DNA from: Aalborgiella sp040079635
GTDB lineage: Bacteria; Pseudomonadota; Gammaproteobacteria; Burkholderiales; Burkholderiaceae_C
Direction: 5' to 3'
NCBI GenBank assembly: GCA_040079635.1
Contig: JBEBJY010000066.1
Span: 1-14,233, forward strand
DNA length: 14,233 bases
The stretch's first letter is position 1. Every line of letters begins with the position of its first letter. The notes under the pieces are model-generated. The model ran no database searches, was not told where the DNA came from, and saw nothing but the letters and a program-made list of their open reading frames with translations. Shown piece after piece: positions 1 through 7,052 of the stretch. Position numbers and translations under genes: made by a program.

Positions 1-95
1 AACACGTCCCGCAGCGCCCACAAAAGCGGCATGGTCGGGTCGATTTCTGCCATCATGGCTTTTCCGTTGATTTGAAGTTCCATCTGCTTATCCAT
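1..95 (-). CDS. (2Fe-2S)-binding subunit of a xanthine dehydrogenase-family oxidoreductase (5' part only)
   Basis: Read leftward from the ATG at 95, this gives about 31 residues and continues beyond the left edge. The N-terminus has ELQINGK, then an acidic DP pair, then PLLWALRDV. This is the opening of the small ferredoxin-like subunit of isoquinoline 1-oxidoreductase/aldehyde oxidase-type molybdenum hydroxylases, where a LxxNG strand is followed by DPxxPLLWxLRD. The cysteines that bind the iron-sulfur clusters would lie outside the window, so they cannot be checked. In known relatives this subunit passes electrons from the molybdopterin subunit, which is usually encoded next to it. An alternative start is the in-frame ATG at 83. 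The gene is divergent from uup, with about 130 bases between them. The family call is fairly safe from the motif; the substrate is unknown. Confidence 0.7.
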   Translation of the reverse strand, partial: MDKQMELQINGKAMMAEIDPTMPLLWALRDV

Positions 96-133
96 TTGTT
101 TCTTTGGCTTCTGTGAAGATATTTGGTACTGAT

Positions 134-162
134 TTGACACTATAGCGTCTCGCATTTTTAAG
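134..162 (+). promoter_or_regulatory. Candidate sigma70 promoter for uup
   Basis: A perfect -35 hexamer TTGACA lies at 134-139. At a 17-base spacing there is a weak -10 candidate, TTTAAG, at 157-162; TTTTAA one base earlier is equally possible. Transcription from here would give a leader of roughly 55 bases to the ATG at 226. The site sits in the divergent gap between the iron-sulfur subunit gene and uup. The -35 is strong and the -10 is poor, so this is only a candidate. Confidence 0.4.
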
Positions 163-225
163 GGTAAGCCCCAATGAAGGACAATCTAGGGTTATTCCTC
201 TCGCTTTTTGAAACGATTTTTACCC

Positions 226-2226
226 ATGGCTTTGATTACTTTATTGGACGCACAACTCGCTTTTGGCCACGTTGCGCTGCTCGACCACACTGATTTTGCG
301 CTGGAGACGGGCGAACGCGTCGGCATTATTGGGCGCAACGGGGCGGGCAAGTCGTCTATGCTCAAAATCTTGGCGGGCTTTGAAAAAGTGGACGACGGCA
401 CGCTGCAATTGCAGAACAACCTGCGCATGGCCTACGTGTCGCAAGAGCCTGATTTAGACCAAAATGCTACAATTTTTGCAGCAGTTCAGGCAGGTATTGC
501 GCCGGTTATTGCCTTGATGGATGAATACATGACGGGTTTGGGTGATTTGGACGCCCTGCAAAGCCAGATTGAGGCGGTGGACGGCTGGAATTGGGAACAG
601 CGCGTGACGGAAACGCTGCAGCGCCTGCATTTGGATGGCGACGCCATCATCGGCACGCTGTCTGGTGGTAACAAAAAACGCGTCGCCCTGGCGCAAGGCT
701 TGGTGTCGCAGCCCGATGTGCTCTTGCTGGACGAACCAACCAACCATTTGGATTTGGACTCGATTGAGTGGCTGGAAGACCTGCTGATTGCCTTCAAAGG
801 CAGCGTCATCACTATCACCCACGACCGCAGCTTTTTGAACCGTGTGGCGACCCGTATTGTTGACTTGGACCGTGGCAAATTATTGTCCTACCCAGGGAAT
901 TTCGAGCAGTATTTGCTACAAAAAGAAGAGCAATTAGCGCAAGAAGCGGTCATCAACGCCAGAGCCGACAAGCTGCTAGCACAAGAAGAGGTGTGGATCC
1001 GCAAAGGCGTGGAAGCCCGCCGCACCCGCGCCACGGCCCGCATCACCCGTTTAGGTGAATTGCGAAGTACCCGCGAAGCGCGCCGCGACGTAGTTGGCAG
1101 CGTCAAAATGGACGTAGCATCCGCCCAAAGCAGCGGCAAAATCGTCGCTGAGCTGGAGAATGTGAGCAAATCATTTGACACCTTGGATGCGGACGGCAAT
1201 ATCGTCAGCACCAAAGTGATTGTGAAAAACTTCACCGGTACGATTTTGCGTGGTGACAAAATTGGCCTGCTGGGCCCCAACGGCGCTGGCAAAACCACGC
1301 TGTTGAAGTTGATTTTGGGCGATTTACAGGCAGACAGCGGCAAAATCAAACAAGGTACCAAGCTGGACGTGGCGTATTTTGACCAAATGCGCAACAACTT
1401 GGATTTGGATGCGACGCTGGAAGACTTTATCAGCCCCGGCAGTGAGTGGATTGAGATTGGCAACCAGCGCAAACACGTGAAAAGCTACCTGAGCGACTTT
1501 TTGTTCAGCCCCGAGCGCGCCCGATCCCCCGTGCGCAGCCTGAGTGGCGGTGAGCGCAACCGACTGCTCTTAGCCCGACTATATGCCCGCCCCGCCAACG
1601 TATTGGTACTGGACGAACCGACCAACGATTTGGACATTGACACCTTAGAATTGCTGGAAGATTTGCTACAAAACTTTGAGGGCACTGTGTTTTTAGTCAG
1701 CCACGACCGCACGTTTTTGGACAATGTTGTGACCAGCACCATCGCTTACGAAGGCGACGCTGAACACCCAGGTATTTGGCGCGAGTACGAGGGTGGCGTG
1801 CAAGATTGGCTGATACAAAGCAAGCGCGCAAAGGAAATTGCAGCTAAAAATGCTCAAAATGCCTCAAATAATGGCAAAAAACAGCTGCAGCCGGCGAATT
1901 TATTGTCTAAACAGCTATCAAATAATGAGCATTCCGAGCAGATCAACGTCTTCAATGCACCTGCGACTGGCGCAAATTCATCGACGGGTGCGCTGAAAAA
2001 TCTGGCGAAAACACGTAAATTGAGCTTCAAAGAACAGCGCGATTTGGATGAATTACCGAAAAAAATCGAAGTTTTAGAAGCGGAACAAGCTGGTATTCGT
2101 GAGCAATTGGCCGATGGCTCGATTTACAGCAAAGATGCGGCATTGGCTTTGCAGCTGACGCAGCGCGATGCAGAGCTGGACGAACTGTTACTTGCCGCCA
2201 TGGAACGTTGGGAGTCGCTGAGCTGA
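226..2226 (+). CDS. uup: ABC-F family ATPase Uup
   Basis: A cytosolic protein of 666 residues with two ATP-binding cassettes and no membrane segments, as in ABC-F proteins that act on ribosomes. Uup itself has been linked to DNA-branch binding and suppression of transposon excision. NBD1 has Walker A GRNGAGKS (36-43), signature LSGGN (145-149) and Walker B with DEPTNHLD from D169. NBD2 has GPNGAGKT (350-357), LSGGE (439-443) and DEPTNDLD from D463. The C-terminal 70 residues or so are charged and predicted coiled coil (FKEQRDLDELPKKIEVLEAEQ), the DNA-binding domain that separates Uup from other ABC-F members. An Asn/Gln/Ser-rich linker before it is unusually AT-rich and contains a dispersed palindrome. 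I chose the ATG at 226, giving MALITLLDAQLAFG, which matches Burkholderiales Uup; a TTG at 208 would add six residues. No strong ribosome binding site is visible. The stop overlaps the next start by one base. Confidence 0.93.
   Translation: MALITLLDAQLAFGHVALLDHTDFALETGERVGIIGRNGAGKSSMLKILAGFEKVDDGTLQLQNNLRMAYVSQEPDLDQNATIFAAVQAGIAPVIALMDEYMTGLGDLDALQSQIEAVDGWNWEQRVTETLQRLHLDGDAIIGTLSGGNKKRVALAQGLVSQPDVLLLDEPTNHLDLDSIEWLEDLLIAFKGSVITITHDRSFLNRVATRIVDLDRGKLLSYPGNFEQYLLQKEEQLAQEAVINARADKLLAQEEVWIRKGVEARRTRATARITRLGELRSTREARRDVVGSVKMDVASAQSSGKIVAELENVSKSFDTLDADGNIVSTKVIVKNFTGTILRGDKIGLLGPNGAGKTTLLKLILGDLQADSGKIKQGTKLDVAYFDQMRNNLDLDATLEDFISPGSEWIEIGNQRKHVKSYLSDFLFSPERARSPVRSLSGGERNRLLLARLYARPANVLVLDEPTNDLDIDTLELLEDLLQNFEGTVFLVSHDRTFLDNVVTSTIAYEGDAEHPGIWREYEGGVQDWLIQSKRAKEIAAKNAQNASNNGKKQLQPANLLSKQLSNNEHSEQINVFNAPATGANSSTGALKNLAKTRKLSFKEQRDLDELPKKIEVLEAEQAGIREQLADGSIYSKDAALALQLTQRDAELDELLLAAMERWESLS
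1912..1931 (+). repeat. Degenerate GCTAT-N7-(A)TAGC palindrome inside the uup linker
   Basis: This 20-base stretch matches the copy at 12662-12681 at 16 of 20 positions by eye. The left arm GCTAT (1914-1918) is intact; the right arm is degenerate (TGAGC instead of ATAGC) at the same 7-base spacing. It lies in the poorly conserved linker before the Uup C-terminal domain and is read there as part of a Gln/Ser/Asn-rich stretch. The copy in the dehydrogenase gene is read in another frame, which argues for a DNA-level element rather than protein homology. The copy is degenerate, so confidence is limited. Confidence 0.4.
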
Positions 2227-4199
2227 TGTCATCGAGCGTGAAGTCCAGCGAATCCTCTGCCGAAATGGCGCTGTCGCACCCCAAATATCGCCCCGATATT
2301 GACGGGCTGCGGGCCGTTGCGGTGCTCAGCGTGGTCATTTACCACGCTTTTCCAGACGCATTGAAAGCGGGCTTCATGGGGGTAGACATCTTTTTTGTCA
2401 TCTCTGGCTACCTCATCAGCAGCATTATTTTTGAGAATATCGACCGTGGCAGCTTCAGCTTTGGGCAATTTTATGGTCGCCGTATCAAGCGTATCTTCCC
2501 TGCGCTCACGCTGGTTTTACTCAGCTGCCTCGTTTTTGGTTGGTTTGGGCTTTTGGGCGATGAATTTAAGCAGTTGGGCAAGCACATGGCGGCTGGCGCG
2601 GGCTTTGTGTCTAACTTTTATCTGTGGCAAGAGTCAGGCTATTTCAACAACGCGGCAGAAACCAAGCCGTTACTGCACCTGTGGTCGTTGGCGATTGAGG
2701 AGCAGTTTTATATCGTCTGGCCACTCATTGTGTGGCTGACATGGAAGCGTAAGTGGTTGTTTTTAAGCGTTTTTATCGGCCTGGGTGTGGCGTCTTTCGC
2801 CTACAACGTGCACCTTGTTCGCCTAGACCCTACGGCCACGTTTTTTTCACCCGCTACGCGCATTTGGGAGCTGCTTGCTGGCGTTTTACTGGCGTATATG
2901 AAGGTGCGCCCAACAGCGTGGCAGCCATCGCAGCGGCAGCTGCACGTAGCCGCCACCTTAGGCGTCGCACTGCTCGCTTTTGGCCTTTACCGCATCGACA
3001 AGGGTCGCCCTTATCCTGGCACTTGGGCGCTTTTGCCGATTTTGGGCTCGTTTTGTTTGATTTTTGCGGGTCCCACGGCTTGGTTTAACCGCTTGGTGTT
3101 GTCAAACCGCTTGCTGGTTTGGGTCGGACTCATCAGCTTTCCTTTGTATTTGTGGCATTGGCCGATGTTGTCGTTCATGCGGATCGTTGAAAGCGAAGCG
3201 CCTAGCTTAGGTTATCGCGTTTTAGCCGTCGGACTCAGCGTTTTATTGGCTTGGATAACCTATTATTTTGTTGAAAAACCGATCCGGGCTAACGGGAAAA
3301 GCACGCTTAAGATCGTCGTTTTGACGACTTGCGTTGCAGCATTAGGTTTGGCTGGCTTGGTGATTTTTCAAAACAACGGCGTTACAACACGCGCTGCAGC
3401 GCAAATCAACGGCGTGAACACATGGGACAACCTGACTTTTGCAACACCTTGCAAGTTCATCACCAACGGCCCCAACCACGACGATTGGTGCAACATTGGC
3501 AACGCGCCTGATAAACCACCAACCACGCTGTTGATTGGTGACAGCGTGGGCAATAACTTTGCGCCCATGTTGCAACGTTATTCTGAGCAAGCGGGGGATT
3601 CGGCTTTAGTATTCAGGCAGTTTGGACGTGGTTTGTGCCACGGCTTTCCAGAAATCGCCTATGAAAACTGCGCAGAACTAGTCAATGCAACGCGAGCTTA
3701 CTTAGCAATAACGCCCAGTGTAGACACCATTATTTTGGCCGCCAACTGGCCCTTGTATTTCAACGGGTTTGACCGTGTAGGCTCAACGCCCGTCAGAAGC
3801 GAACAATTCAAAGCAGCTTTTGAAACAAATGTGGCTTATTACCAGGGCTTGGGCAAACGCGTCATCGTTTTCTTAGCGCCACCCGTGGGCGCAAACCCGC
3901 GGGCTTGTTTAACGCGGCCTATTCGACTTTCCGATAAATCTAGCTGCAACTTGGCCTTGGCCGAAGCTTTGCACAACGACGGCCAATACCGTGCCTACTT
4001 CACGATGTATCTTAAAAGCATCAAAGTCGATACTTTTGACCCGTTCAAATACATGTGTGACGAAACAAGCTGTAAAGTGACTGATGGCACACGGATTTAT
4101 TATGTCGACCATGAGCATTTCAGTGCGTTTGGCGGGCAGTTTTTGGCTGATGTGTCGAAAGATGATTTGAAGAATTTACTAGGCACCGTTAGAAAATAG
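2226..4199 (+). CDS. OafA/YrhL-type integral membrane O-acyltransferase with C-terminal SGNH domain (copy 1)
   Basis: A protein of 657 residues. The N-terminal half is an Acyltransferase_3 membrane domain of about ten helices. It opens with YRPDIDGLRAVAV and carries the R-x10-H motif (R29, H40), followed later by HLWSLAIEEQFY. The C-terminal part is a periplasmic SGNH domain: GDS at 438-440 with candidate nucleophile S440, and D628-x-x-H631 near the end. AT3-SGNH proteins such as OafA move an acyl group, usually acetyl, across the inner membrane onto surface polysaccharide sugars. The ATG at 2226 overlaps the uup stop (TGATG), suggesting translational coupling, with GGGAG at 2210-2214 as a possible ribosome binding site. 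An in-frame ATG at 2265 (MALSHPKYRP) is an alternative that aligns better with the start of copy 2. The methyltransferase gene starts 12 bases downstream. Acceptor and acyl group cannot be read from sequence. Confidence 0.9.
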   Translation: MSSSVKSSESSAEMALSHPKYRPDIDGLRAVAVLSVVIYHAFPDALKAGFMGVDIFFVISGYLISSIIFENIDRGSFSFGQFYGRRIKRIFPALTLVLLSCLVFGWFGLLGDEFKQLGKHMAAGAGFVSNFYLWQESGYFNNAAETKPLLHLWSLAIEEQFYIVWPLIVWLTWKRKWLFLSVFIGLGVASFAYNVHLVRLDPTATFFSPATRIWELLAGVLLAYMKVRPTAWQPSQRQLHVAATLGVALLAFGLYRIDKGRPYPGTWALLPILGSFCLIFAGPTAWFNRLVLSNRLLVWVGLISFPLYLWHWPMLSFMRIVESEAPSLGYRVLAVGLSVLLAWITYYFVEKPIRANGKSTLKIVVLTTCVAALGLAGLVIFQNNGVTTRAAAQINGVNTWDNLTFATPCKFITNGPNHDDWCNIGNAPDKPPTTLLIGDSVGNNFAPMLQRYSEQAGDSALVFRQFGRGLCHGFPEIAYENCAELVNATRAYLAITPSVDTIILAANWPLYFNGFDRVGSTPVRSEQFKAAFETNVAYYQGLGKRVIVFLAPPVGANPRACLTRPIRLSDKSSCNLALAEALHNDGQYRAYFTMYLKSIKVDTFDPFKYMCDETSCKVTDGTRIYYVDHEHFSAFGGQFLADVSKDDLKNLLGTVRK

Positions 4200-4211
4200 A
4201 GTAGAAGCACC

Positions 4212-5321
4212 ATGATTTTTCCGCGCCTCGACTATAAAAACCTAAACACCATGCAAACGGTGGAGGCGATTTATCAGTTGTTACTCGCACGACCAGTAGA
4301 CCCTGCGGGTAAGGCGACATGGCTAAAGGCAATTGAAGCTGGCGAGTATTCACGCTGCAAGCAGCTCAACTTTATTGCATTGTCTGATGAGTTTTTAATC
4401 AATTTCGACAGTATCAGCCGCCCAGAACGTCTACGCCGTACGCTGTCCATGCTTAGCTTACTGAAAATGGAAAGCGCTAGCTCAATACAACAAAGCGAAT
4501 TGATTTACCGCTTCATTTTGAACCGGAAAATTGATGACTTGGGCGCACAAAGCTGCTCAAACCGTATTGCGAATGGGAAATTCTCTGCGCTGGGCTTAAT
4601 AGCCCGTTTGATGAAATCAGCAGAGTTCAAACAACCCTATCTCAAGCGCACGCCCACGCAACAGCTTCATGGTGCGCGCATGGCTTGGGCGGCGCAATTA
4701 CCCGCAGCCAAGCGCGTACTGGACATAGGCGGCAGTAGTCCGACCGTGCCAGAAGGTGCTTTGATTGAGCTGGGTTATGCCCACAAGCCTGAAAAATTGA
4801 TTATTTTTGACAAACCACCAAATGAACAATTTTGGGGAACGCCTAATTATTCACAAGCCAACACCCGCACTTTTCCATGGGGAGAAGTGCAATACATACA
4901 TGGCTATGCAGAAGATATTTTGTTGAATGACGAACTGCGGGACCAAAAATTTGACATGATTTACATGGGGCAAGTGGTTGAGCATATTTATGAGGATAAA
5001 TTGCCCAGTGTGCTGATGTGGATCAAAGCCCATTTAGCAGCGGGCGGCAGATTTTGCTTTGACACCCCAAACCGCTTGATCACACGCTTTGAAACCGGTG
5101 AAGGCCGCTACATTGACCCTGACCATAAGCGCGAATATACCCCAGAAGCATTTGCTGAACTGCTAGTAGCCGCAGGCTTTACCATTAAGCAGCAATGGGC
5201 TATTTTAGAGATGCCAAATGTGATTGCGAGTGGCAGATATGGCATCAAAGATTTCTACAGCGGCGCGCCCTTGACATCATCACCGAGCCATGGTTACTGC
5301 TTCGCTATGGCGTGTCAATGA
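4212..5321 (+). CDS. SAM-dependent methyltransferase with N-terminal DUF4214-like repeats
   Basis: A soluble protein of 369 residues without signal peptide. Residues about 16-60 (AIYQLLLARPVDPAGKATWL) fit the DUF4214 pattern of an aromatic helix, a xR-x-xD-xxG turn and a W helix. A second, more diverged unit follows at about 94-138 (LIYRFILNRKIDDLGAQ). The C-terminal half is a class I methyltransferase. Motif I is VLDIGGS with D171, an acidic strand end occurs near 200 (IIFDKPP), and VVEHI at 255-259 is the usual motif of small-molecule and lipid methyltransferases. These are followed by LAAGGRFCFDTPN and a late GF strand. DUF4214 is otherwise seen in surface or secreted proteins and some polysaccharide glycosyltransferases. 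Here it may hold the enzyme on a glycan-assembly complex, which is inference. The start is 12 bases after the acyltransferase stop. The substrate is unknown; sugar O-methylation would fit the neighbours. Confidence 0.8.
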   Translation: MIFPRLDYKNLNTMQTVEAIYQLLLARPVDPAGKATWLKAIEAGEYSRCKQLNFIALSDEFLINFDSISRPERLRRTLSMLSLLKMESASSIQQSELIYRFILNRKIDDLGAQSCSNRIANGKFSALGLIARLMKSAEFKQPYLKRTPTQQLHGARMAWAAQLPAAKRVLDIGGSSPTVPEGALIELGYAHKPEKLIIFDKPPNEQFWGTPNYSQANTRTFPWGEVQYIHGYAEDILLNDELRDQKFDMIYMGQVVEHIYEDKLPSVLMWIKAHLAAGGRFCFDTPNRLITRFETGEGRYIDPDHKREYTPEAFAELLVAAGFTIKQQWAILEMPNVIASGRYGIKDFYSGAPLTSSPSHGYCFAMACQ

Positions 5322-5523
5322 CATCCGCCGTAGAGTTTATGCAACGCCCTAAGTAATATTTTTTAAACTTTACATTCCAACTTTTTGTTTAAGATTAAAA
5401 AATAATCAATGCAATTTAATGCTTTGCACCTCATTTGCAACCACTGACCTTTCGAAATACCTGTAATAGTTGTTTTATATATTGGAAATAAGTCACACTC
5501 TTTAGGGTTGTTACGAATTAATA

Positions 5524-5546
5524 CCTCAAGCCCAATATAATTGAGG
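5524..5546 (+). promoter_or_regulatory. Candidate -10 box within an inverted repeat (possible operator)
   Basis: A perfect TATAAT lies at 5536-5541, about 120 bases before the first lipoprotein start. It sits in the loop and right edge of the inverted repeat CCTCAA (5524-5529) / TTGAGG (5541-5546). A regulator binding this repeat would cover the -10 region. No good -35 is present at 16-18 bases: TTGTTA at 5508-5513 is 22 bases away. The promoter might therefore need an activator or be weak. The -10 is seen directly; promoter function and the operator role are inferred. Confidence 0.42.
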
Positions 5547-5554
5547 CAGAATCG

Positions 5555-5610
5555 CTTTTAGTCAGATGGCTGACACTTTAACAATCAACGTTAAGTGGTT
5601 GTTACAAAAG
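5555..5610 (+). promoter_or_regulatory. Possible structured 5' leader RNA of the lipoprotein genes
   Basis: An outer stem CTTTT (5555-5559) / AAAAG (5606-5610) encloses two hairpins: GTCAG (5561-5565) / CTGAC (5570-5574) with a 4-base loop, and TAACAA (5579-5584) / TTGTTA (5599-5604). Together they would make a three-way junction starting just after the transcription start expected from the TATAAT at 5536. A competing stem, CACTTTAAC (5574-5582) with GTTAAGTG (5590-5597), excludes the second hairpin and part of the first. Alternative folds fit a switch or thermosensor, but short AT-rich stems also arise by chance. I recognise no known riboswitch class. Confidence 0.3.
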
Positions 5611-5661
5611 AATAAAAATACTGAAAGCAGGTCTTCAATCCATTCTTAAGGAATCAACATC

Positions 5662-6270
5662 ATGGCATGGCTAAACACATTACATTCAAAACTCGAAGGC
5701 AAACGCGCCTTCATGCTCTCAGCAACTTTACTAGCAGCTTTGATTGCTAGTGGTTGCAATGTTGGCAAAACCGACACCGTTACCACCACAACGTCAGGTA
5801 GCACTACCTCAACGACGACAACCACAACGAAATCTGGTTGCATGGGGTCATATATTGGCAACTATGGTCCCCCTGACCATGACGAACGCATCCGGTTGCG
5901 CAACTTATCTCTGGCCGGTCGGGGTATTCAAGTGACTGGCAATGATGATATTGACAACGCCAATGCGGGCGGTGGCGCTCCTGATGGCGGTATTTGGATG
6001 GGTGGCAGCTATGCCTTTGAAACCGATGGCAATTGCAATGTTGTCGCAGGAACAACCATGATTTTTTATGCTTATGAATACAACATCGGTGGAACCGTGA
6101 ACAAAGACGGCACGTTCAACCTCATTTGGTCTGGTCAAGGCTCGCAAGGCGACATGAAAGGCCAAGTTGATGCCAATAACAATATCTCTGGCCAATTTTT
6201 CCATCCAGCACCAGACAGTTTTGTATATGGCGTGCTGAGCGGCACGTTCACACCTAACGGCAAAATATAA
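5662..6270 (+). CDS. Thr-rich secreted lipoprotein of unknown family (paralogue 1)
   Basis: A protein of 202 residues of a family I do not recognise. The n-region carries KGKR-type positive charge and is followed by a hydrophobic stretch (about 16-29) and a lipobox ending ASGC with C32, so it is probably an envelope lipoprotein. N33 after the cysteine does not suggest inner-membrane retention. A Thr/Ser-rich linker (about 37-58) leads to a folded domain opening CMGSY (C60) with a second cysteine, C125, in DGNCNV; the two could form a disulfide. The C-terminal half shows short beta-hairpin-like units with GxV-xxDGTF, GQVDANNNISGQF and GTFTPNGKI. A good ribosome binding site (AAGGAA at 5648-5653) supports the start. 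A tandem paralogue follows after 77 bases. The gene lies between surface-glycan modification genes, so a surface role is plausible; no function can be assigned. Confidence 0.85.
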   Translation: MAWLNTLHSKLEGKRAFMLSATLLAALIASGCNVGKTDTVTTTTSGSTTSTTTTTTKSGCMGSYIGNYGPPDHDERIRLRNLSLAGRGIQVTGNDDIDNANAGGGAPDGGIWMGGSYAFETDGNCNVVAGTTMIFYAYEYNIGGTVNKDGTFNLIWSGQGSQGDMKGQVDANNNISGQFFHPAPDSFVYGVLSGTFTPNGKI

Positions 6271-6292
6271 GCAGCCAGATGGACCCGTTAAT

Positions 6293-6319
6293 AGCCCTGC
6301 ATACTTAGCATGCAGGGCT
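6293..6319 (+). terminator. 10-bp perfect hairpin between the two lipoprotein genes
   Basis: AGCCCTGCAT (6293-6302) and its exact reverse complement (6310-6319) enclose a 7-base loop. The stem is strong, but only TTAAAT follows, with no T-tract. It could be a weak or attenuating terminator, or a stability hairpin at the 3' end of the first message. The second gene has its own ribosome binding site (AAGGAA, 6333-6338). This arrangement would give the two paralogues different expression levels. The hairpin is certain as sequence; its role is inferred. Confidence 0.6.
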
Positions 6320-6347
6320 TAAATATGTATGCAAGGAAATCACTACC

Positions 6348-6947
6348 ATGGCATGGCTCAATCCATTAAATTCAAGTTTTGTAGGTAAGCGCTGCTTCCT
6401 ACTTGCTGCAGCTTTATTAGCGGCATTGGTTGCCAGTGGCTGCAACGTCGGCAAAACTGATACGACTGCGGCAACAACAGCTGGAGCGACTACGACCACC
6501 ACCACAACCACCACGGCTAATGGCAAAGGTTGCACGGGCTCATACGTAGGTGGTGCTAACCCGCCATCGCAAGAAGTTCGCCGGGCGGTGCGTGACCAAT
6601 CACTGAGAGCCAAGGGTTTAAACCCCGATCAAATGAGCGAGGCTGACAAGAACGCAGCGACTGGCGGTGGTGGCCTTGACGGAGGCATGTACCTAGAAGG
6701 CACTTTCGCCTTCCAAACGGATGCCAATTGCAACGTCATTGCAGGTGATTTCGTGATTTTCGGCTACCCATTTGGCATCAGTGGCACGGTGAACCAAGAC
6801 CGCACTTTCACGCTGAGCTATTTGGGCCCTATCGTTGGTGAAGTAAACGCGGACAACTCTATTACTGGTCAACTGCAACATGGCGGTGGTGAAGAGTACA
6901 TCCACGGCGTGCTGTGGGGAACATTCACACCTAATGGTAAAATTTGA
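6348..6947 (+). CDS. Thr-rich secreted lipoprotein of unknown family (paralogue 2)
   Basis: A protein of 199 residues, a tandem duplicate of the preceding gene. Both begin MAWLN, carry a GKR-x-F signal sequence, end the signal with ASGCNVGKTDT (C32), and finish with GTFTPNGKI. The linker has a run of nine threonines (48-56). The domain again opens CxGSY (C62) and has a cysteine in DANCNV. The central stretch (about 70-105) is diverged: paralogue 1 has an N/D-rich segment where paralogue 2 has charged, helix-prone sequence (SQEVRRAVRDQSLRAKGL). The C-terminal beta-like units are kept. Conserved ends around a variable middle suggest a shared fold with different ligands, which is inference. The ribosome binding site AAGGAA is nine bases before the ATG. 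A rho-independent terminator follows the gene. Confidence 0.85.
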   Translation: MAWLNPLNSSFVGKRCFLLAAALLAALVASGCNVGKTDTTAATTAGATTTTTTTTTANGKGCTGSYVGGANPPSQEVRRAVRDQSLRAKGLNPDQMSEADKNAATGGGGLDGGMYLEGTFAFQTDANCNVIAGDFVIFGYPFGISGTVNQDRTFTLSYLGPIVGEVNADNSITGQLQHGGGEEYIHGVLWGTFTPNGKI

Positions 6948-6979
6948 TTTCATGACTGGTTAAGGTCTAACCACATATC

Positions 6980-7028
6980 AACTGACTTTTCGGTCTGATC
7001 GCAGAATTGGCCGAGAGTCAGTTTTTTT
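6980..7028 (+). terminator. Rho-independent terminator after the lipoprotein pair
   Basis: AACTGAC (6980-6986) pairs with GTCAGTT (7017-7023). An inner TCGG (6990-6993) / CCGA (7011-7014) stem continues it, and a run of seven T follows (7022-7028). It ends only 24 bases before the GTG start of the flippase-like gene, so that gene needs readthrough or a promoter buried here. TTGGCC at 7007 with TCTAAT at 7032-7037 is a poor candidate, with a 19-base spacing. Confidence 0.7.
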
Positions 7029-7052
7029 ACGTCTAATTTTCGCAACCAATCC

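Larger units (their letters stand above)
5322..5661. other. AT-rich intergenic region upstream of the lipoprotein pair
   Basis: These 340 bases separate the methyltransferase from the first lipoprotein and are clearly more AT-rich than the flanking genes. I see no convincing gene; the longest ATG-started reading frame I noticed is about a dozen codons (5409-5447) without a ribosome binding site. No clear hairpin terminator follows the methyltransferase; there is only a T-rich stretch around 5357-5365. The right half holds a TATAAT box inside an inverted repeat, a set of nested stems, and a ribosome binding site AAGGAA at 5648-5653, eight bases before the ATG at 5662. Confidence 0.7.

Noticed and set aside
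888..1472. Long leftward open frame antisense to uup
   Set aside because: It mirrors the codon pattern of a clearly real ABC-F gene, has low-complexity Ser/Arg-rich translation and shows no family motifs.
4590..4620. GGGCT-TAAT-AGCCC hairpin in the methyltransferase gene
   Set aside because: It is a short stem within well-conserved coding sequence, without T-tract and unrelated to any gene boundary.
5409..5447. Twelve-codon reading frame in the AT-rich gap, possible leader peptide
   Set aside because: There is no ribosome binding site and it lies upstream of the only good -10 box. Its length is what chance would give.
5731..5750. Inverted repeat CTAGCA-N8-TGCTAG inside the first lipoprotein signal sequence
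   Set aside because: It encodes the needed hydrophobic segment LAALIAS, its spacing differs from the other palindromes, and the second paralogue lacks it.
6460..6525. Thr codon run as a phase-variable microsatellite
   Set aside because: The run mixes ACG, ACC and ACA codons rather than a pure repeat, and a three-base unit would not shift the frame.
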